From: Celoporthe dispersa
Taxonomy: Eukaryota; Ascomycota; Sordariomycetes; Diaporthales; Cryphonectriaceae
DNA length: 64,000 bases
Direction: 5' to 3'
Assembly (NCBI GenBank): GCA_016584495.1
Contig: WAID01000011.1
Coordinates: forward strand, 248,001-312,000
Positions 58,322 through 64,000 of this stretch are shown piece after piece; within the stretch, counting starts at the first letter, position 1, and every line of letters starts with the position of its first letter. The position numbers were made by a program, and so were the translations under genes. The notes under the pieces are model-generated. The model was not told where the DNA came from. It saw nothing but the letters and a program-made list of their open reading frames with translations, and made no database searches.

Positions 58322-59338
58322 TTACGGTATGGATACGGACCCTGGCCTTTGCTTCCGTCTCATAAACTCCTCCAAGAGTTCATATGTCGATCCTAGCGGG
58401 AGCTGTGCAATCATGGCTCGATGATCATGGGGGAATTGATTCGACTCGTTGTCCTTGAACTCTTCCAAGCACCTGTTCAGCCTCAGAACCGTTGTCCAAG
58501 GAACGACGCTGTTGCCGATCATGAACGCTGGACAGCTAGCCAGGGCCATTTCCTGGAGAATCCACTGCCGCTGAAAATACGGCCGGTGCATGAAGTCGTT
58601 GGCGCCTACCCAGTGCGGTAGCATGAATGCCAGCGTTCCGTCATCTGATTCTGCCCAGAGATGCCGGATCTTCTTGGCCCATTCGTGTTCGGGTGCATAG
58701 TCGTCGGGGTGTACGTCCCGGTCCCCAGGTTCCCCCCAAAACTTTGGCATGCTCTCGTCTACTAAACGAAAAGCTTCCAGTCCGGCGTCGGTCACATCGA
58801 TCTTGGGGCCTAGCCAGGCAAGAACCACGTCTGCCGACTCATACACCTTTTTCATCGTCTCGCGTAGATGGCTTGTTTCTTCAGGGTCCCGGAGATTTAT
58901 ACAGATCGAATCGAGCCAGACGTAGATGCAAGGCCCGTGTAACCGCAAAATTTTGCGAAGTCGCTGTGATATTGGTACCCTTGGGCCGCCTGTGGCAGGC
59001 CTTGACAGCTCTGCTGAAGGCCAACTGCGCCTGTACTTTGGAATCGAGAGGAATGCACCGCGTGCATACCTCAGAGCTTGGACCTGGTGGGCCGACAAAG
59101 CCAAGGGCTTTTTGTCAAGGTAAATGGTGTCCGTAATCTCTGGATCGACTATCAGAGAGGATAAGCCGAGTATGTCAAAGGGACATGTATCGAGTGAGAC
59201 AGTGACGAGGCGGCAAACAACAGGGTCCTCTAAGTTCCGTGCATGCTGGATTTCGAGGAGCCGAACATCTTGCGCAGGAGTTTGAAGCTTCCTGTATCGT
59301 ATATTGAGGGGTCTCCCAGCCGCGGCAAGTCCCTCCAT
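58322..59338 (-). CDS. HET-domain protein, short form
   Basis: Second heterokaryon-incompatibility domain gene. I start at ATG 59338 (MEGLAAAGRPLNIRYRKLQ), since HET proteins usually open with RY.PL....IRLLEI; an in-frame ATG at 59419 adds 27 residues. Blocks seen: APAQD-VRLLEI, then YVWLDSICINLRDPEETSHLR (HET form WIDAICINQ), MKKVYESADVVLAWLGP, and RQWILQEMALA. The usual YxxLSYxWG block is replaced or drifted. At about 338 aa it ends soon after the HET domain, so it may be truncated or lack a 3' exon. No partner domain. Its neighbour 0.6 kb upstream is the terpene cyclase, divergently transcribed. Confidence 0.85.
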   Translation of the reverse strand: MEGLAAAGRPLNIRYRKLQTPAQDVRLLEIQHARNLEDPVVCRLVTVSLDTCPFDILGLSSLIVDPEITDTIYLDKKPLALSAHQVQALRYARGAFLSIPKYRRSWPSAELSRPATGGPRVPISQRLRKILRLHGPCIYVWLDSICINLRDPEETSHLRETMKKVYESADVVLAWLGPKIDVTDAGLEAFRLVDESMPKFWGEPGDRDVHPDDYAPEHEWAKKIRHLWAESDDGTLAFMLPHWVGANDFMHRPYFQRQWILQEMALASCPAFMIGNSVVPWTTVLRLNRCLEEFKDNESNQFPHDHRAMIAQLPLGSTYELLEEFMRRKQRPGSVSIP

Positions 59339-59955
59339 GATGGCGTGTTGTCCAAGACAGGACTCATGAAATAAATCTAATAGGGCCCAAGAAGGCTTAA
59401 GGTATATCAACATTTTCATGTCGCACTATCACGTGTCTAGGAGGTTATTTCGCTCTAGAAGACTCCGCCGCAACCGTCTTTTCGTTTTCAGCGGTCTGAT
59501 CCCGCCCAGCAAACGTACTTTATGGAGCTGAAGAATGTTTTTAATACTAGAATTGACGGCCTTATTTCCGCGAGTAACTCCATCGCAGCCGTCCACTAGG
59601 CCGAGACCGGAGTTGAATAGGTGAGACATTGAGTCGCTTCGCATTCTTAACGCTTTATACAATAGTAGCATAATACTATCCATTGCTGTAAATTGTCACT
59701 TCTTCACTAATCAGCCTTCATACGACGGAACTTGTTTCCTATTTATGCAGTGTGGTGAGACAACACGTGGGTAACCATAGACAAACAGTGAGCCTTCGTT
59801 GCACAAGTACTTAAGCAATTGTAATATGCTCGCCCCCGAAAAGAGTCCTGAGTACGTTATTAAAGGCTGCCTCTGTCGCCCTTTGACAATGAGCGTAATT
59901 ATATGGCTCGGTGCGCCTCCTTCAGTGCTCGGCATTCTGGTCTTGTCTTGTCACC
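59339..59955. other. Divergent promoter region, HET (-) and terpene cyclase (+)
   Basis: About 620 nt, moderately AT-rich. No gene seen; both promoters should lie here. Confidence 0.55.
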
Positions 59956-61188
59956 ATGGGACAGTTCATGGTTGGGATGGTTGGGCGTGCCATCTCTAGC
60001 GACGGGTACAACACGAGACGTCAACTTGATTCAGAACAACTCAGATCCTTCCTACGACCAGTTTACAAGTCCTTACTTCACGAAATCGATTATGTGGCCC
60101 CTGTTCCAACGCAAGCCAAAGCCATTGCTCAGCTTCGCCAGGCGATGAAACAAAAGGCGGATCAGACGAACGTCGACTACATGGACGATCCTGTTTCGGC
60201 CAAAGGCTTTACTCTTGGTTTATCCCTTGCTTATGTTAGGATCTCCTGCCTGAACACGATGCTTCGTAGCGGCTTATACTAACGCTCCTGTCCCGCTTTG
60301 CCTTTGTAGTCGTGCTATTACAATCATCGAATCGATGTCCGGGCTTATATAGGCATCTACACCTGGCTTGCTGTTCTTATCGACGATAAAATAGACAATA
60401 TTAGAGCCGAAGTCGAAGGCTACGAGCGGCGGTTTTTTGCCGGCGAAGAGCAGCCAACACCACTACTCCGCGCGGCTGCCGCCCTAATGACGGAGACGTG
60501 GAACTTCTGGGACCCTGTTCTGGCTAATCTGATCGTAACCTCGACAATGGACTGTGTCACGAGCAATCTCATAGGCATCCGCCAGGAATTCAAAAGTATG
60601 CCTGTCACAAAGGCTGGCAAGTCGTTCCCTTACTTTTTCCGAAATATGTCGGGTATAACTATTGCCTATGCCTGCTTCCAGCTACCCTAGGGAACAGTAT
60701 CCGGATCTCGGCTTGTTCCTCGAAGCTCTGCCTGATATGGCTGTCTATATCAACATCGTTAATGATGTCTTGTCGTAAGTGCCAAGAGACGTCAAGGCAG
60801 ATGAATGGTGACTGATAATGAGGGAAGGTTCTACAAGGAAGAGACTGAGGGTGAAACGCAAAATTATATCCACAATCGAGCGAGATGTGAACGGAAGGAC
60901 CCCCTTGTCATCCTCAAGAAGGTTAAGGCTGAGACCGTGGCTTGCGTGACGCGTATTCGCGCTATCCTTAGAGGCAGGACTCGGTACTTGGAAGCATGGG
61001 AAAGACAGGTTATGGGGATGATAACGATGCACATGGCCAGCCCGAGATACCGTCTGGCAGAGTTGGGACTCGGGACAAACCATCCTGTTCAGACTCAAAC
61101 TCCAATATCAGCAATGGGGCCAAATCACCAAGGAGCTCACCACGAAGATACTGCCATAGGCCCTGGGCTGGTTGGACATTTCGATTGA
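59956..61188 (+). CDS. Trichodiene synthase-family (TRI5-like) sesquiterpene cyclase, one frame break
   Basis: Class I terpene cyclase acting on farnesyl diphosphate or similar. Exons 59956-60234, 60310-60774 and 60828-61188, introns GTTAGG and GTAAGT; about 367 aa, close to the usual 370-380. Seen: WLAVLIDDKIDN (the Asp-rich metal site), and NDVLSFYKEE (the NSE/DTE-type second metal site of TRI5-like enzymes), followed by a helical end SPRYRLAELGLGTNHP. Trichodiene synthase itself has DDSKDD; here DDKID suggests a related cyclase with another product. One base too many at 60680-60683 breaks the frame between AYACFQ and YPREQYPDLGLF. No P450 or other tailoring gene is visible in the remaining 2.8 kb of the window. 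Confidence 0.9.
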
Positions 61189-61229
61189 ATTGTGACTAAG
61201 ATGAATGAACAACGAAATGATGAGCTGCC

Positions 61230-61253
61230 TTTTTTTTTTTTCAAAAAAAAAAA
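61230..61253. repeat. T12-C-A11 inverted homopolymer, possible hairpin 3' of the cyclase gene
   Basis: Twelve T, one C, eleven A, about 42 nt after the stop of the terpene cyclase. It can fold into an almost perfect stem and could affect 3'-end formation, or be a simple low-complexity site. Confidence 0.6.
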
Positions 61254-63417
61254 GAAAACCAAAAAATCCAAACTCTAGCTATTCAGAGGTGTCCTATCCT
61301 ACATCTAAGTCAGCCCCGACCTTGCCTGCTCGGCCCTCATCCTATGTACCCAATTCTCTTAGAGCTTCCATTCAGCCACGGTATTCATCCGATGCCGAGA
61401 AAATACTAGAATGTGTAAATAACCATCCCGATCATCTAGCACGCCAATCATGAAGGAAGTCGACGAGCAGAATTCAAAACATCCAATACGTGCGCAGAAG
61501 ACAGCGTCTCTCCTCAAGGAGGGGCTTGAAACCACTTCCTCAAACTAAACAGATAGGCCACACCCTTCTGGCTGCCAATGATAATAATCTGAAGCCTAAT
61601 ACAGACTTGTCAGTCATACCAAATCGCCGAGAGAGCAGATTTACACATTATCCACAGTCTCGTCATCTCATGGGAGCACTGCTGCGACCGTCACATCAAC
61701 ATCGAGATCAAGCCTCTTACTGAGCTATGAGGAGGACAACAGTTAGATCACCCTCCTTCTCATTGATCATATCCGGCTGATTCAGTCCCATGGTGTTACC
61801 TAGATATCAAAATTCTCGAAAGTGGAAGTATTCACCTGTTATCATTTGATTCTGGGGAAGCGCTTTTTATTTTTATATATAGTTCGAATCCGATATTTTT
61901 TATCCCTTGCTCGACCAAGACATTGCGTAGAACATGCAGTCCGGTTCTTCCACAATCTTAATATCAAGTGTACGCGACTGTCCTTCTACCACGCAATATC
62001 TAAGAGGGGCTCCCGGCCGAAATACTATCGGATCCGAAATAGGAGAGGGAGGAGCGGAATTCATGTGAGGCACGATTCAAGTCGATGAGGCGGTGTGCGA
62101 ACCTCCACACTAGTTCTCAAGCCACTGCTTTTGATGGCTCTCTGCCTAACGGACGAGACCCGATGGCATGCTGCCCACGATGTGTAATCCAGCCCTCCAT
62201 GGCGAGTTCCGATTGGCTGCCAGATGATGCAATTCGATTTCCGACGCCTGTCGGACTGCAGTTTGGGGTGGTAAGCGACGTCAGGCAAAATAACCCCAGT
62301 AATACGTCCCCTATGGGCATGGTCCTTGTCTTTGGGAAACAAGAAAACAGGTTGTGCTATCGTCACTACTTTCATTCTCGGGGATTGGGAGGCTGACAGA
62401 ATGGGAGCCGTTGCATCATTATGACTGTTTAGTGACGGTTGCCAGCATGCCATAAAAAGTAAAGAACCCTTGTAAATCTAGACCATCTATCCGTGGGAGC
62501 GCGACTTTGCTTCTGCCGGAAGATTACGTGCGACCAGGACGAGGCATCTGTGGCGGCTTGTGATCCAGAAAGTCGGGATTCCATACTTATGACCCACAGC
62601 TCATGCATCTTCTAAAACGGTCAAGCCAATGGAGGAACGACTGCGTTCGGCCCATAGGCAGTGGCCAAGGCGAATTCTCTGGCTGACGAGCTCAAGTCTG
62701 TTCAGCGTGGCTGCTCTTTGTGTGCCACACGAAGGTAAAGTTAATATCTAACAAGGGCTACGTGGGCAATGCGGAATTTAACCCGAGACACGGATCTCAC
62801 ATATAGGCATCAAAACCTCGATCTTCGGGAAGTCGATGCACGACAGAGATCGCCAGGGTCCTAGGCAGTTGGTGAGATCGAGCCTTCAGCCAAAATTCTA
62901 TAGATCATATGAGGCTTGCGGTGGGGCCCTGTCATCAGATCTAATCACGGCTGGCCATTGTGATACACAGGCGGGCCCCTTGCACTCTACGGCCAAGCCC
63001 ACTTCAGCTTCGCAGCTGTACCAGCTCTCGACTTGCAATTTCGCCTTCTTCAGCGTTGCTTTTTTTCTTTTCTCTTTTTCTCTTTTTCTCTTTTCTTTTT
63101 CCTTTTTGTCTGCAGGCCACGAAGGAAGAAGATAGTTATTAAGACACAGCCGGAAGGGTCATCCGCTGAACTTCGCGACCAGGCCCCCAAGCTCGTGTTA
63201 CCGTGACAGATTGTAAGATATAGAATGAAATGTGAGAACAGATAGTTACTTATGCAGTGTCTATGTAGACAGCACATCACAACCAGGGAACTTCATACAG
63301 GCCCACGTCACAATTTTGCACATGGGTGTCATAGTAGCGATGCCACAAAGCACCCAGTACCGCATCATCTGAGATCCGTCAAGCCATCACGGAGTCCGAT
63401 CAAAATGCTCATTGGTC

Positions 63418-63700
63418 TCATAGAGATGAAGGTAATATCCGGATCTTCTTCCGCTGTATCATCATCAGCCCAGCCAGCAGAAGGACCATCAGAATGACGC
63501 CTTGCAATGTCCAAACAGATGCCTCCTTTCGACTTCGACACGCCTCAATTGTGCATGGAGGGTTGTACCAAGATCTCTCGTGCGACGATTTAGGGTTCTT
63601 CACGAAGCAGTCTGACTCAATAGTCCTCGTCAACATTTGCGCCTTTAAGCATGAAATTTGCCCTCTTCTTACGTCAGAGATGTCCGGGTGGATATCCAGG
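63418..63700 (-). other. Possible C-terminal exon with a membrane helix
   Basis: A minus-strand frame reads ESDCFVKNPKSSHERSWYNP, then PCTIEACR and VWTLQGVILMVLLLAGLMMI ending in basic residues. Cys-rich stretch followed by one membrane helix and a stop looks like a type I membrane protein tail. No upstream exon could be joined, so the gene is unproven. Confidence 0.3.
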
Positions 63701-64000
63701 GCATGGTTTCCAAAAAAGCAGGATAATTCTTCAGAAGTCGAAAAGACACCACACAGTTGGAGCCTGATTGGTATTAATCTTTTTCTTTTTCCTTCTTTCC
63801 TTTTTTTTTCTCTTTCCCCCTTTCTTTTTCTCTGGCTAGGAGTGGACCCGGGTTCCCCGGAGGCATACGCTCGGAATGCCACACACTAATATAGACGAGA
63901 GCCAGGGCCACTTTGCCTCGCGCCCCCCGAGCTGGGCCAACAGCCTGGCCATTGAGAAGGAGAATTACATGAAAATTTCCAGACTATAGCAAGGATGTCC

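Larger units (their letters stand above)
61189..64000. other. Right-end region, no confident gene
   Basis: Frames are short and Ser/Arg-rich. The only coding-like trace is the minus-strand stretch at 63418-63700, listed separately. Confidence 0.5.

Noticed and set aside
61880..61910. tRNA-like ttcgaatcc
   Set aside because: No acceptor, D or anticodon arm around it; AT-rich context.
1..64000. CRISPR arrays, rRNA genes, complete transposons
   Set aside because: No regularly spaced direct repeats, no rRNA-like sequence, and no transposase or reverse transcriptase frame recognised.

Overview
The window is nuclear DNA of a filamentous ascomycete (Pezizomycotina, most likely Sordariomycetes). 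The evidence is short GT-AG introns of about 50-115 nt, HET-domain and 2EXR genes, DUF7924 and rhodopsin-like families found in filamentous fungi, a scon-2 type sulfur-control F-box/WD40 gene, and long gene-free stretches with dispersed homopolymers. I saw no rRNA, tRNA, CRISPR, complete transposon or bacterial-style operon. I recognise about two dozen genes on both strands; introns were placed by reading frame, splice consensus and family logic.

Layout. 1-3153 (-): hybrid histidine kinase with a GAF region, running off the left edge. 4.3-5.3 kb (-): secreted Thr/Ser/Ala/Lys-repeat protein. 6.3-7.8 kb (+): 2EXR protein. 8.4-10.2 kb (+): unknown 612-aa protein. 10.4-12.6 kb (-): a gag-like small protein and an unknown two-exon gene. 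14.2-18.4 kb is a housekeeping island: enoyl-CoA hydratase (AUH-like), twinfilin, and the mitochondrial succinate/fumarate carrier. Then come an SDR sugar/polyol reductase (20.9 kb), a HET gene (22.2 kb), a secreted repeat precursor with Lys-Arg cleavage sites (25.0 kb), a tail-anchored unknown (26.3 kb), an MDR oxidoreductase (27.6 kb) and an unknown gene (29.6 kb). After about 3 kb without genes there is a PL7 polysaccharide lyase (33.4 kb), a DUF7924 gene (35.3 kb), a rhodopsin-like seven-helix protein (37.8 kb), and a UbiA-type membrane prenyltransferase/terpene cyclase divergent from a GMC oxidoreductase (40.9-45.4 kb). scon-2 lies at 46.3-48.7 kb with about 4.7 kb of gene-free upstream DNA. 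The right end carries a small membrane protein (53.4 kb), a CorA-like protein (55-57 kb), a second HET gene (58.3 kb) and a trichodiene-synthase-family terpene cyclase (60-61.2 kb).

Functional themes. Housekeeping genes (mitochondrial dicarboxylate transport, leucine/acyl-CoA catabolism, actin dynamics, sulfur regulation) are mixed with accessory genes: two HET genes, two terpenoid-type enzymes 18 kb apart, a secreted lyase, and secreted repeat proteins.

The most striking property is that eight otherwise well-conserved genes each carry one or two single-nucleotide frame breaks, mostly in short homopolymers. They include the carrier, which is normally intact. I read most of these as consensus errors in a draft assembly rather than real pseudogenes, but the raw data would have to decide. 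The most biologically novel candidate is the Kex2-type repeat precursor at 25.0 kb.
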